DNA of 64,000 nucleotides from JACQGZ01 sp036004665 (GCA_036004665.1 DASYRG010000029.1:1-64000), one strand, 5' to 3'. Counted from the stretch's first letter, positions 1 through 7,617 are shown. The notes: generated by a model from the letters alone, not told the origin. Numbers and translations are program-made.

Positions 1-158
1 CGCTGGGCAGCTTCCTCAAGGCGCTCTTCGGGTACAACGGCAACCCGTCGCTGCTGGAAGCGTTGGCCTACTTCACCTATCTCGGCCTGATCGGGTGGGC
101 GTACTTCCGGCCGCCCACGGCGAGGGAACTGCGCCCTTCTCCTCAGCGCGCGCGCTAG
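1..158 (+). CDS. FTR1-family iron permease, C-terminal end (partial)
   Basis: Only the last 51 codons are in the window, read from position 3 to the TAG at 156-158. The tail contains GYNGNPSLLE followed by a hydrophobic segment (ALAYFTYLGLIGWAYF), which resembles the last membrane helix of FTR1/EfeU high-affinity iron permeases, where a GYNxNPSxLE-like stretch precedes the final helix. It would take up ferric or ferrous iron across the inner membrane. The REXXE motifs that would confirm it lie upstream of the window. It ends 51 bp before lipB and is probably a separate unit. Confidence 0.7.
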   Translation, partial: LGSFLKALFGYNGNPSLLEALAYFTYLGLIGWAYFRPPTARELRPSPQRAR

Positions 159-209
159 CACGGCCCCCGCGCCTCGCCTCAGCCGTCCGGCCGGGGCTAG
201 AATGAGTTC

Positions 210-953
210 GTGAACCGAGAGGCCTCCCTGCTGGCCCTCGAGGGCCTCATCCCCTTTGAGGAGGCCTGGACGCTGCAGCGCGCCCTCGTGGCGGCCCGCC
301 AGGCGGGCCAGATTCCCGATACCCTGATCCTGCTGGAGCATGAGCCCGTAGTGACGATCGGACGCTCCGGAGACCGGGGCCATCTCCTCGCGTCCCGGGA
401 CACCCTCGCCGAGCGCGGCATTCCGGTGTACGACATCGAGCGGGGCGGCAGCGTCACCTATCACGGCCCCGGCCAGCTGGTCGCCTATCCGATCCTCGAT
501 CTCCGCGCCCTCGACGAGGATGTCGTGCGCTTCATGCGGGCGCTGGAGGAATCGATCATCCGCACCGTCGCTACCTTCGGCGTCAGGGCCGAGCGCCTCC
601 GGGGGTATCCCGGTGTCTGGACCGGCGGCGCCAAGATCGCGGCGGTGGGCGTGGCGGTGAAGCGCCGCGTCACGATGCACGGGATGGCGCTCAATGTCTC
701 CACTGACCTGACCCCCTTCAGCTGGATCAACCCGTGCGGGCTGGGTCGTCCCGTCACCTCGCTGGCGCAGGAGCTCGGGAGGACGGTCTCCCTGGCTGAG
801 GTGGCCTCGGACTACGTGCGCCGTTTTTCTGAAATCTACGGGGTGACGCTCACTCCCGCGACCCGCGACGAGATGGAGCGACGGCTGGCACCTTCGCCGG
901 CGGAAGCGGCCGCGGCTGCCTCGACCGCGGCTTCGAGCGCGCCATCCGGCTGA
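210..953 (+). CDS. lipB: Octanoyl-[acyl-carrier-protein]:protein N-octanoyltransferase
   Basis: LipB transfers the octanoyl group from acyl carrier protein to lipoyl domains, the first step of protein lipoylation in the cytoplasm. Visible signatures are RGGSVTYHGPGQLVAYP (residues 78-94), GGAKIAAVGV with the catalytic lysine at about 142, HGMALNV, and the nucleophilic cysteine in INPCG (about 176). The length of 247 aa is normal apart from an alanine-rich C-terminal tail. The start is GTG at 210. The stop overlaps the next ATG (ATGA), so it leads the sulfur-metabolism operon. No lipA is visible nearby. Confidence 0.95.
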   Translation: MNREASLLALEGLIPFEEAWTLQRALVAARQAGQIPDTLILLEHEPVVTIGRSGDRGHLLASRDTLAERGIPVYDIERGGSVTYHGPGQLVAYPILDLRALDEDVVRFMRALEESIIRTVATFGVRAERLRGYPGVWTGGAKIAAVGVAVKRRVTMHGMALNVSTDLTPFSWINPCGLGRPVTSLAQELGRTVSLAEVASDYVRRFSEIYGVTLTPATRDEMERRLAPSPAEAAAAASTAASSAPSG

Positions 954-2095
954 TGAGCCGCCGCGACCGGTTCGAGACGCGCGCCATCCACGACGGGCAG
1001 GATCCGGATCCGGCCACCGGCGCCGTCATCACCCCGATCTATCAGACCTCGACCTACCGGCAGCCCGCACCCGGCGAGCACCGTGGCTACGACTACTCGC
1101 GGACCGCCAACCCCACTCGCACCGCTCTGGAGCGCGCCGTCGCCTCGCTGGAGGAAGCCGAGTACGGGCTGGCCTTCGCCTCCGGCATGGCCGCGATCAC
1201 CACCCTGGCGCTGCTGCTCAAACCCGGCGACCACGTGGTCGCCCCCGATGACGTCTACGGGGGGACCTACCGCCTCTTCGTGGGCGTGCTGCGGCGCTAC
1301 GGCATCGCCAGCAGCTTCGTGGACATGACCGACCTGGCCGCGACGGAGCGATCCTTCACCGACCAGACTCGTCTGGTCTTCGTCGAGACCCCCACCAACC
1401 CGTACCTCAAGATCGTCGACATCGCCGCGGTGGCGGCCCTCGGCCGGGGGCGCGGGGCCCTGGTGGCCGTGGACAATACCTTTGCCACCCCATACGGGCA
1501 GCAGCCCCTGCGGCTGGGGGCCGACCTCGTCGTCCATTCCACGACGAAGTACCTGGGCGGCCACAGCGACGTCATCGGCGGGGCGGTAGTGACCTCGCGG
1601 GAGGATCTGTACGAGCAGCTCAAATTCCACCAGAACGCGGCCGGGGCGGTCCCCGGGCCCTTCGACTGCTGGCTGGTCCTGCGCGGTCTGCGCACGCTGG
1701 CAGTGCGGATGGAGCGGCATGCCGCCAACGCTGCCGCCGTGGCGGAGGCGCTGGCCGCGCACGGGGGCGTCGAACGCGTCTTCTATCCGGGACTGCGCGG
1801 CCATCCGGGGCACGAGCTGGCGGGGAGGCAGATGAGCACGTTCGGGGGGATGGTCTCGTTCATCGCGCGCGGCGGATCTCGCGCGGCTCGGCGGGCGGCG
1901 GCGCGGACGCGCCTCTTCCTGCTCGCGGAGAGCCTGGGCGGCGTGGAATCGCTGATCGATCACCCCGCGTCGATGACCCACGCCAGCCTGACAGGGTCGC
2001 CCCTGGCGGTCGACGAAGGGTTGCTGCGCCTCTCGGTGGGCATTGAACATCCAGAGGATCTACTGGCAGATCTCGACCAGGCCCTCGCGGGCTGA
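953..2095 (+). CDS. metB: Cystathionine gamma-synthase / gamma-lyase family PLP enzyme
   Basis: A 380-residue member of the Cys/Met-metabolism PLP family. The PLP lysine is in HSTTKYLGGH (about K199), and YSRTANPTR near residues 48-56 contacts the cofactor in this family. Sequence alone cannot separate cystathionine gamma-synthase (MetB), gamma-lyase (MccB) and O-acetylhomoserine sulfhydrylase. With a cystathionine beta-synthase two genes downstream, gamma-lyase activity, completing homocysteine-to-cysteine reverse transsulfuration, is the most economical reading. The ATG overlaps the lipB stop by four bases. A sulfur carrier follows after 9 bp. Confidence 0.88.
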   Translation: MSRRDRFETRAIHDGQDPDPATGAVITPIYQTSTYRQPAPGEHRGYDYSRTANPTRTALERAVASLEEAEYGLAFASGMAAITTLALLLKPGDHVVAPDDVYGGTYRLFVGVLRRYGIASSFVDMTDLAATERSFTDQTRLVFVETPTNPYLKIVDIAAVAALGRGRGALVAVDNTFATPYGQQPLRLGADLVVHSTTKYLGGHSDVIGGAVVTSREDLYEQLKFHQNAAGAVPGPFDCWLVLRGLRTLAVRMERHAANAAAVAEALAAHGGVERVFYPGLRGHPGHELAGRQMSTFGGMVSFIARGGSRAARRAAARTRLFLLAESLGGVESLIDHPASMTHASLTGSPLAVDEGLLRLSVGIEHPEDLLADLDQALAG

Positions 2096-2104
2096 GGTGG
2101 TCTG

Positions 2105-2410
2105 ATGGCGCTGGTGTTCATCCCGTCCCCCCTGCGGCGGCATACCGGCGGTCAGTCTCGGGTTGACGTCCCGGGAGCGACGGTGGGGGAGATCCTGGGC
2201 AACCTGACGACCGCCTATCCCGGCATGAGCGGCCAGATCCTCGACGAGGGAGGCCAGATCCGCCCCTACATCAATGTCTTCGTCAACGGCGCGGAGATCC
2301 GGACCCTGGGCGGCGAGGGCACACCCGTCGGCGCCGGCGACGAGGTGTCGGTGATCCCCGCGATGGCTGGCGGGCGCCTCGCCCGGGCGGCGGAGGTGGG
2401 TCGGCGGTGA
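2105..2410 (+). CDS. MoaD/ThiS-family sulfur carrier protein (CysO-like) with C-terminal extension
   Basis: A 101-residue ubiquitin-like sulfur carrier. The end of the fold reads DEVSVIPAMAGG, as in CysO/MoaD proteins, whose terminal glycine is adenylated and thiocarboxylated to deliver sulfide. Here the protein continues eleven residues past Gly-Gly (RLARAAEVGRR). It therefore cannot be activated until trimmed, as known for QbsE-type carriers processed by JAMM proteases. A JAMM protease lies in the same operon at 5574. Location beside CysM- and CBS-type enzymes supports a role in cysteine synthesis over molybdopterin or thiamine synthesis. No adenylating E1-like enzyme is present in the window. 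The stop overlaps the next GTG. Confidence 0.88.
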   Translation: MALVFIPSPLRRHTGGQSRVDVPGATVGEILGNLTTAYPGMSGQILDEGGQIRPYINVFVNGAEIRTLGGEGTPVGAGDEVSVIPAMAGGRLARAAEVGRR

Positions 2411-3807
2411 AGGTCGAGCCCCGCGCCGGCGAGCAGATCCGCGAGACGGTCCTGGAGATCGTCGGCGGCACCCCCCTCGTCCGTCTGCACAAGGTCACCC
2501 GCGGCGTACGCGCCGACGTGGTGGCGAAACTCGAGTTCCTCAATCCAGGCGGATCGGTGAAGGACCGCATCGCCCTCACCGTGCTCGGCGACGCGGAGGC
2601 GGACGGACACCTCCGTCCCGGCGGCACGATCGTCGAGGCCACCTCGGGCAATACCGGGATGGCGCTGGCCATGGCCGCCGCCGTGCGCGGTTACCGCTGC
2701 ATCTTCGTCATGCCGGACAAGATGTCTGAGGAGAAGATCCGTCTGCTGCGGGCCTTCGGGGCGCGCGTGGTGATCACGCCCACCGCCGTCGATCCCGAGG
2801 ACCCGCGCTCCTACTACAGCGTCAGCCGCCGGCTGGCCGAACAGACCCCCAGCGCCTTCTACGCCGATCAATACCACAACCCCGCGAATCCGCGCGCCCA
2901 CTACCTGACCCTGGGGCCGGAGCTGTGGGAGCAGACGGGAGGGCGCCTGGACGTCCTCATCTGCGGCATGGGCACCGGCGGCACCATCTCCGGCGCCGGG
3001 CGGTACCTCAAGGAGCGCAATCCCCAGATCACGGTCGTGGGGGTCGACCCCATCGGGTCCGTCTACACTGAGTACTTCCGCACCGGCCGGGTGCCCCAGG
3101 CGCACACCTATAAAGTGGAAGGGATCGGCGAGGACTTTCTGCCGGGCACCATGGACTTCAGCGTCGTCGACGAGGTCGTCCAGGTCTCCGACCGGGAGTC
3201 CTTCCTGATGACGCGGCGTCTGGTGCGGGAAGAAGGCATCTTCTGCGGAGGGTCCAGCGGGACCGCGGTCGCCGGGGCCCTCAAGTACCTGCGCACCCTT
3301 CCCGGGCACGGAGAGGGGAAACGCGCCGCCGTCGTGCTGCCCGACTCGGGGTTGCGCTACCTCTCCAAGATCTTCTCCGATGACTGGATGCGCGAGCACG
3401 GGTTTCTGGAAACGGAGATGGGCACGGTGGAGGACCTGCTGCGGGCCAAGGGCCTCGACCTGGTCACCGCCGCCCCCGACGAATCCGTGCGCGATGTGAT
3501 CGGGAAGATGAAACGCTTCGACGTCTCCCAACTGCCCGTCGTCGCCGGCGAGCGGCTTGTCGGCATGATCAGCGAGGTCGATCTGCTCAGTTACCTGCTG
3601 GAAGGCGCACACGGTCTGGAGGATCCGATCACGCCCATCGTCGACCCCGCGCCCCCGGTGGTCACGCCGGAGACGCTGGTGGACGGCCTGGCGGAGACCT
3701 TCCTCAACGCCAACGCCGCCATCGTCGTCGACGCCGGCCGGGTCAGGGGGATCGTCACCAAGATCGACGTCATCGACCACCTGGCGCGCAAGCTCGGCCG
3801 GCAGTGA
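2407..3807 (+). CDS. cbs: Cystathionine beta-synthase with C-terminal CBS-domain pair
   Basis: A 466-residue fold-type II PLP enzyme. NPGGSVKDR (46-54) holds the PLP lysine at about K52. EATSGNTGMALA and GMGTGGTISGAGRYLKE form the phosphate and substrate loops. After residue ~340 come two CBS domains (AAPDESVRDVIGKMKRFDVSQLPVV and a second repeat ending near 460). This is the layout of bacterial cystathionine beta-synthases, which join serine or activated serine with homocysteine, or sulfide. The CBS pair probably binds an adenosyl ligand. The start GTG overlaps the carrier stop, and its own stop overlaps the next GTG. Paired with the gene at 953 it gives reverse transsulfuration. Confidence 0.92.
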   Translation: MKVEPRAGEQIRETVLEIVGGTPLVRLHKVTRGVRADVVAKLEFLNPGGSVKDRIALTVLGDAEADGHLRPGGTIVEATSGNTGMALAMAAAVRGYRCIFVMPDKMSEEKIRLLRAFGARVVITPTAVDPEDPRSYYSVSRRLAEQTPSAFYADQYHNPANPRAHYLTLGPELWEQTGGRLDVLICGMGTGGTISGAGRYLKERNPQITVVGVDPIGSVYTEYFRTGRVPQAHTYKVEGIGEDFLPGTMDFSVVDEVVQVSDRESFLMTRRLVREEGIFCGGSSGTAVAGALKYLRTLPGHGEGKRAAVVLPDSGLRYLSKIFSDDWMREHGFLETEMGTVEDLLRAKGLDLVTAAPDESVRDVIGKMKRFDVSQLPVVAGERLVGMISEVDLLSYLLEGAHGLEDPITPIVDPAPPVVTPETLVDGLAETFLNANAAIVVDAGRVRGIVTKIDVIDHLARKLGRQ

Positions 3808-4643
3808 GCCGGCCGCCCAGCGTCTCCGCCGACCAGCCGCTCCCGGCCCTGTGCATCGTCGAGGGGGAGGCGGTCCATCTTCATGAAGACGCCGACCCGC
3901 AGCGCGTCGAGGCGCTGGTCGAGCGGATCGCCGCCGACGGCTTGCTGCGCAATCCGCCCGTGGCCGCAGCGCTTCCCGGTGGGGGTGTCGTGGTCCTCGA
4001 CGGGGCCAACCGCACCACAGCCCTGCGCAGGCTCGGGGCGACCGCCCACCTCCTGCAGCTCGTGGACTACGCATCGCCGCAGATCCGCCTGGAGGTGTGG
4101 CACCACCTGCTCCGGGAGGACGGCCCCGCCCTGGAGCGGCTCCTCCCCCATGATCTCCTCGCAGACATGAGCGGTCTGAAGGAGCTGGGGGCGGCCCTCT
4201 CCGATGGGAGGATGGCCTGCGGGGTCATCGCCGGGGCCACGACCCGTGGGGTCCCGGCCACCGGCGGGCTCTCCGGCCGGATCGACACCCTCCAGACGGT
4301 GGTGGCTGCCTACACCGGCCGGCTCCCCATCTACCGGGTGCTGACCGATGACCTCGACGAACTGCGCGAGGAGTACGATCGCATCGGAGCGCTGGTGGTG
4401 TTCCCCAGGTTCACCAAGGAGCAGATCCTCGCCCTGGCCCTCCTCCCCGCCAAGCTGCCCACCGGCATCACGCGTCACCTCATTCCCCACCGCGCCCTGA
4501 GGGTGAACCTGCCGCTGGAGCTGCTCCGGGGTTCGGGGAGCCTCGAGGACAGGAACGCGGCCCTCGGCGCGCTGATCCACGAACGGCTCCTCGCTCACCG
4601 CGTCCGCGTCTATCCCGAGCCCACCGTCCTGTTCGACGATTGA
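3804..4643 (+). CDS. SbnI/SerK-type free L-serine kinase (ParB/Srx fold)
   Basis: A 279-residue protein with a ParB-like N-terminal fold, including VVLDGANRTTALRRLGA (64-79). Its C-terminal half has VVAAYTG, then FTKEQI, then LPTGITRHLIPHRALRVNLP (218-237). Recalled sequences of Staphylococcus SbnI and archaeal SerK show the same order of elements (DG-x-x-R, then a P-x-G/K-x-T-R block, then a LxVPLxLL-like strand). Those enzymes phosphorylate free serine to O-phosphoserine. The first DGxHR histidine is asparagine here (DGANR). It sits between two PLP synthases with four-base overlaps, so O-phosphoserine supply for the next gene is the likely role. Plain ParB partitioning is unlikely without parA. 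Confidence 0.8.
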   Translation: MSRPPSVSADQPLPALCIVEGEAVHLHEDADPQRVEALVERIAADGLLRNPPVAAALPGGGVVVLDGANRTTALRRLGATAHLLQLVDYASPQIRLEVWHHLLREDGPALERLLPHDLLADMSGLKELGAALSDGRMACGVIAGATTRGVPATGGLSGRIDTLQTVVAAYTGRLPIYRVLTDDLDELREEYDRIGALVVFPRFTKEQILALALLPAKLPTGITRHLIPHRALRVNLPLELLRGSGSLEDRNAALGALIHERLLAHRVRVYPEPTVLFDD

Positions 4644-5566
4644 CCACCCCGGCGCGCGTGGCCGCACCCGGCGGGCTCCTGCAGCGCATCGGCCACACGC
4701 CGCTGCTGCGCGTGGAGCGCCTCGGCGGGACCCCGCCCGGAGTTGAGATCTTGGCGAAAGCGGAGTGGTTCAACCCCGGCGGCTCGGTCAAGGACCGCCC
4801 GATCCTGCGGATGATCGAAGAGGCAGAACGCGACGGCCGCGTGACGCCGGAGCGGATCCTGCTCGACTCCACATCGGGCAACGCCGGCATCGCCTACGCC
4901 ATGATCGGCGCGGCCAAGGGCTATCACGTGGAACTGGTCGTGCCGGAGAACATCAGCGAGGAGCGCAAGCGCATCATCTCCGCTTACGGCGCGCGGATCG
5001 TCTACTCGGATCCGCTGGAAGGGTCGGATGGGGCGATCCTGCTCGCCCACGCGCGGCGCTCGGCCGACCCCGATCGCTACGTCATGCTCGACCAGTACAA
5101 CAACCCCGCCAACTGGCGCGCGCACTATGAGGGAACGGGCGTGGAGATTCTGGAGCAGACCGCGAGGCGCCTGACCCACTTCGTCGCCGGCCTGGGCACC
5201 TCCGGCACCGTGATGGGGGTGGGCCGCCGTCTGCGCGAATCAGCGCCGGGCGTGCAGGTCGTGGCCGTCCAGCCGGATGGACCGCTGCACGGGCTCGAGG
5301 GGCTCAAGCACATGGACTCGTCGATCATCCCGGGGATCTACGATCCGGCGGTCCATCACCGCGTCGTGACGGTTCGGACCGAGGATGCCTACGCGATGAC
5401 GCGACGGCTGGCCACGGAGGAAGGCTGGCTGGTGGGCCCCTCGGCGGGAGCGGCGATGGACGCGGCGGTGCGGCTGGCCCACGAAGCCGGGGAGAGTGTC
5501 ATCGTGGTCATCCTCCCCGACGGGGGAGACCGATACCTCTCGACCGGGATCTTTGGACGAGCGTGA
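4640..5566 (+). CDS. cysM: Cysteine synthase, CysM type (probable O-phosphoserine sulfhydrylase)
   Basis: A 308-residue fold-type II PLP enzyme without CBS domains. NPGGSVKDR (45-53) carries the PLP lysine (K51), with STSGNAGIAYA and FVAGLGTSGTVMGVGR loops. In mycobacterial CysM the active-site arginine of ALRNMDEG binds the phosphate of O-phosphoserine; the aligned segment here is GLKHMDSS with a basic lysine at 223. That fits an O-phosphoserine substrate but is an inference. The sulfur donor would be the thiocarboxylated carrier at 2105. The start is a TTG overlapping the kinase stop. Conventional O-acetylserine sulfhydrylase activity is the alternative. Confidence 0.88.
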   Translation: MTTPARVAAPGGLLQRIGHTPLLRVERLGGTPPGVEILAKAEWFNPGGSVKDRPILRMIEEAERDGRVTPERILLDSTSGNAGIAYAMIGAAKGYHVELVVPENISEERKRIISAYGARIVYSDPLEGSDGAILLAHARRSADPDRYVMLDQYNNPANWRAHYEGTGVEILEQTARRLTHFVAGLGTSGTVMGVGRRLRESAPGVQVVAVQPDGPLHGLEGLKHMDSSIIPGIYDPAVHHRVVTVRTEDAYAMTRRLATEEGWLVGPSAGAAMDAAVRLAHEAGESVIVVILPDGGDRYLSTGIFGRA

Positions 5567-5573
5567 CCCGGCG

Positions 5574-5999
5574 GTGGCCCTGCGTCTGACCCAGCTGCAG
5601 AAGGGTGCCATCATCGCGCACGCGCAGGATGAAACGCGCGATCCGGCGAGAGCCTACGAGTGCTGCGGCATCCTCGTTGGGCTCGGCGACCGGGTCACCT
5701 CTGTCATTCGGGTGACCAACGTCGATTACAGTCCCTTCACCTACACGATGGACGGGGATGAAGTGCTGCGGGTCCAGCTGGAGGCGGACCGCAAGGGGTT
5801 GGAGATTCTGGGCTTCTACCACTCCCACCTGAATTCCGACCCGGTCCCGTCGAGGACAGACGTGAGGAAGGCCTCGATCGCCTGGCCGGGGGCGATCCAT
5901 GTTATTGTATCGTTGAAGGATGCCCGCCGCCCCGAACTGCGGGCCTTCAGGATCGACGAGGACGAGACCTATTCCGCTGAGGAGATCGTAGAGGAATGA
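5574..5999 (+). CDS. JAMM/MPN+ metalloprotease (Mec-like, sulfur-carrier processing)
   Basis: A 141-residue zinc protease with a complete JAMM motif: E29, then H83-S-H85, seven residues, S93-x-x-D96. The mycobacterial homolog Mec releases cysteine from CysO-cysteine, and QbsD-type relatives trim extra residues after the carrier's Gly-Gly. Both jobs would be needed in this operon. I place the start at GTG 5574, giving MALRLTQLQKG. The open frame extends upstream into cysM, but those residues look like read-through of the overlapping gene and there is no better start. The stop overlaps the next ATG. Confidence 0.88.
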   Translation: MALRLTQLQKGAIIAHAQDETRDPARAYECCGILVGLGDRVTSVIRVTNVDYSPFTYTMDGDEVLRVQLEADRKGLEILGFYHSHLNSDPVPSRTDVRKASIAWPGAIHVIVSLKDARRPELRAFRIDEDETYSAEEIVEE

Positions 6000-6481
6000 A
6001 GGTCAGCAGCCGCGCGGAGTACGGCCTCCGGGCACTCCTCGATCTCTCCGCCCACTACGGCGAGGGCTACGTCCAGAGCCACGCCATCGCCACCCGGCAG
6101 GGTCTCCCGGAATCCTACCTCAACCAGCTGATGACCTCCCTGCGCCGCGCCGGGCTGGTGAGGAGCAAGCGCGGGCCGACCGGCGGGCACAGTCTCTCTC
6201 GCCCACCTGCGCAGATTCACCTGCGCGAGGCGTTCGACGTGCTGGAGGAGAGAGCCTCGCCCTGGTGGTGCGCCGAGGTGGACGACCCCGACTGCGAGTA
6301 CGCGGTGGGCTGCGGCCTCCGTCCCATGTGGGTGGCGATCAAATCGGCCGCCGAAGGCGTGCTAGATCGCCTGACCCTGGCCGATCTGAGCGGGCCGCGG
6401 CGCGCCTCGCCGACATCCCCCGGACAGGCCGTGCCTCCTCCCGCCGCCGTCCCCGTCGCGCGGGCGGCGCTCCGAAAGTAA
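5996..6481 (+). CDS. Rrf2-family transcriptional regulator with three cysteines
   Basis: A 161-residue winged-helix regulator: MKVSSRAEYGLRALLDL at the N-terminus, a recognition-helix region around residues 38-56 (PESYLNQLMTSLRRAGLV), then the RGPTGGHSLSRP wing. Cysteines at about 92, 100 and 106 give C-x7-C-x5-C, close to the C-x5-C-x5-C iron-sulfur ligands of IscR. It is therefore likely either an Fe-S sensor or a CymR-like cysteine regulator controlling the operon it closes. The start codon overlaps the JAMM stop (ATGA). Confidence 0.88.
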   Translation: MKVSSRAEYGLRALLDLSAHYGEGYVQSHAIATRQGLPESYLNQLMTSLRRAGLVRSKRGPTGGHSLSRPPAQIHLREAFDVLEERASPWWCAEVDDPDCEYAVGCGLRPMWVAIKSAAEGVLDRLTLADLSGPRRASPTSPGQAVPPPAAVPVARAALRK

Positions 6482-6785
6482 GCGTCTTACCCTCTTCGGC
6501 ACCCGGCTAAACCGCCGCCGCCACGACTGCAACAGGCCCGCCTGAGGCAGTAATGCGTTCGGCAGGACAACGCCCCCATGCGTCGAAGGGAGCCGCGGGC
6601 AGGGCACCCCGGACACGCAGGTCTGGCCCGACCATCAACGGGCGGGGGCGAGGGCCCCATCTGGGCGCGGTTGTCAGGGATGCCCTGCCCTTTCTTTTGG
6701 AGGAATTCACTGGGCTGCCGCGCTCGTTGACAGAAACGTGAGGGCGGGGACCACTCCGGAGTTCACACCGTTGGCTGCGCATCCA
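6482..6785. other. Intergenic region between the sulfur operon and the sigma factor
   Basis: About 300 bp without a convincing gene. A short open frame at 6553-6741 has arginine- and proline-rich content unlike a protein family. The only interpretable element is the sigma-promoter-like pair at 6702-6728, annotated separately. A GGAGG at 6699-6703 has no start codon at proper distance, so it is more likely part of the promoter than a ribosome-binding site. Confidence 0.5.
6702..6728 (+). promoter_or_regulatory. Candidate SigR/SigH-type autoregulatory promoter
   Basis: GGAAT at 6702-6706 followed after 18 bases by CGTT at 6725-6728 matches the GGAAT-N18-19-GTT pattern recognised by SigR/SigH redox sigma factors. 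It would start transcription near 6735, about 50 bp before the ATG of the sigma gene at 6786. SigR-type factors usually autoregulate this way. A TTGACA at 6727-6732 has no matching -10. Confidence 0.5.
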
Positions 6786-7376
6786 ATGACACCGGGCGAG
6801 CCGGCCGCCGAATTTGCGGCCCTGGTCGAGCAGCACCTCGACGGGCTCTACGGGTCTGCCCTGCGGCTCACCCGCAACCGCGATGCAGCCGAAGACCTGG
6901 TGCAGGAGACGTTCCTCAAGGCCTGGCGCGCCTTCGCGAGCTTTGAGCGGGGCACCAACGCCCGAGCCTGGCTGTACCGCATTCTGATGAACACCTACAT
7001 CGACAGCTACCGCAAGGCCGGGCGGGAACCGGAGGTCGTCGACGCCGAGGATCTGGAAGACCAGTACCTGTATAGCCGTGCGCACGACAGCGAGGAACTC
7101 CGCCGTCAGGGCAATCCGGAGCAGATCGTGCTTGAGCGAATCATGGACGCCGACGTGGACGCGGCGCTGGCAGCACTGCCGGAAAACTTCCGCGCAGCCG
7201 TGATCCTCTCTGATCTGGAAGGGTTTTCGTACAAAGAGATCGCCCAGATCCTCGGCGTGCCGATCGGGACGGTGATGTCCCGACTCTTCCGCGGCCGGCG
7301 GCTGCTCCAGAAGGCGCTGTGGGAGTATGCCCGGGCGGCCCGCTACGTCTCACCACAGGAACGGACGGGCTCATGA
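6786..7376 (+). CDS. ECF RNA polymerase sigma factor (SigR/SigH-like)
   Basis: A 196-residue ECF sigma factor. Region 2 spans roughly residues 10-80 (ALRLTRNRDAAEDLVQETFL, KAWRAFASFERGTNARAWLY) and region 4 roughly 125-185 (LPENFRAAVILSDLEGFSYK, EIAQILGVPIGTVMSRLFRG). The NARAWLYRILMNTYIDSYRK stretch is typical of the SigR/SigH/RpoE group. I choose ATG 6786. An in-frame GTG at 6738 adds 16 unconserved residues and would sit almost on the predicted transcript start. It overlaps the downstream zinc-binding anti-sigma gene by four bases, so the pair is co-expressed. Confidence 0.92.
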   Translation: MTPGEPAAEFAALVEQHLDGLYGSALRLTRNRDAAEDLVQETFLKAWRAFASFERGTNARAWLYRILMNTYIDSYRKAGREPEVVDAEDLEDQYLYSRAHDSEELRRQGNPEQIVLERIMDADVDAALAALPENFRAAVILSDLEGFSYKEIAQILGVPIGTVMSRLFRGRRLLQKALWEYARAARYVSPQERTGS

Positions 7377-7606
7377 AGGAGAGGCCCTGCCGGGAGGTCG
7401 CCCGCCTGCTCTGGCAGTTCATAGACCAGGAGCTCGATCCCGCGACCACGCGCGAACTGGCCCAGCACGTCCGAGACTGCCACGGCTGCGGCCCGCGCGC
7501 CGAGTTCGAGATGCGCCTGCGCGCGATCATTCAGGAGAAGTGCGTCGGCGAGCCCGCCCCAGAACGCCTGCGCCTGCGCGTCCTCGCCCTGCTGCGCGAG
7601 CTCTAA
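7373..7606 (+). CDS. Zinc-binding anti-sigma factor (RsrA-like)
   Basis: A 77-residue cytoplasmic anti-sigma factor with the ZAS/zf-HC2 motif H32-x3-C36-x2-C39, plus cysteines at residues 6 and 57. RsrA uses such cysteines and zinc to hold SigR until disulfide stress opens the complex. The small size and lack of a membrane segment match the RsrA group and not membrane RseA types. The ATG at 7373 overlaps the sigma stop. An in-frame GTG/ATG further upstream lies inside the sigma gene and is not needed. It likely links thiol status to the nearby cysteine operon. Confidence 0.88.
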   Translation: MKERPCREVARLLWQFIDQELDPATTRELAQHVRDCHGCGPRAEFEMRLRAIIQEKCVGEPAPERLRLRVLALLREL

Positions 7607-7617
7607 GCGTCGCCCCC

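Noticed and set aside
3804..4643. Chromosome-partitioning ParB for the ParB-fold gene
   Set aside because: There is no parA or parS context, the C-terminal half matches SbnI/SerK and not the ParB DNA-binding domain, and the gene is embedded among cysteine enzymes.
2266..4667. Long overlapping minus-strand open frames opposite the sulfur operon
   Set aside because: Same GC-bias shadow effect. The plus-strand genes have clear catalytic motifs and coupled starts; the minus frames have none.
6553..6741. A 62-codon small gene upstream of the sigma factor
   Set aside because: Arg/Pro/Gly-rich, no ribosome-binding site, no recognisable domain, and it overlaps the candidate sigma promoter.
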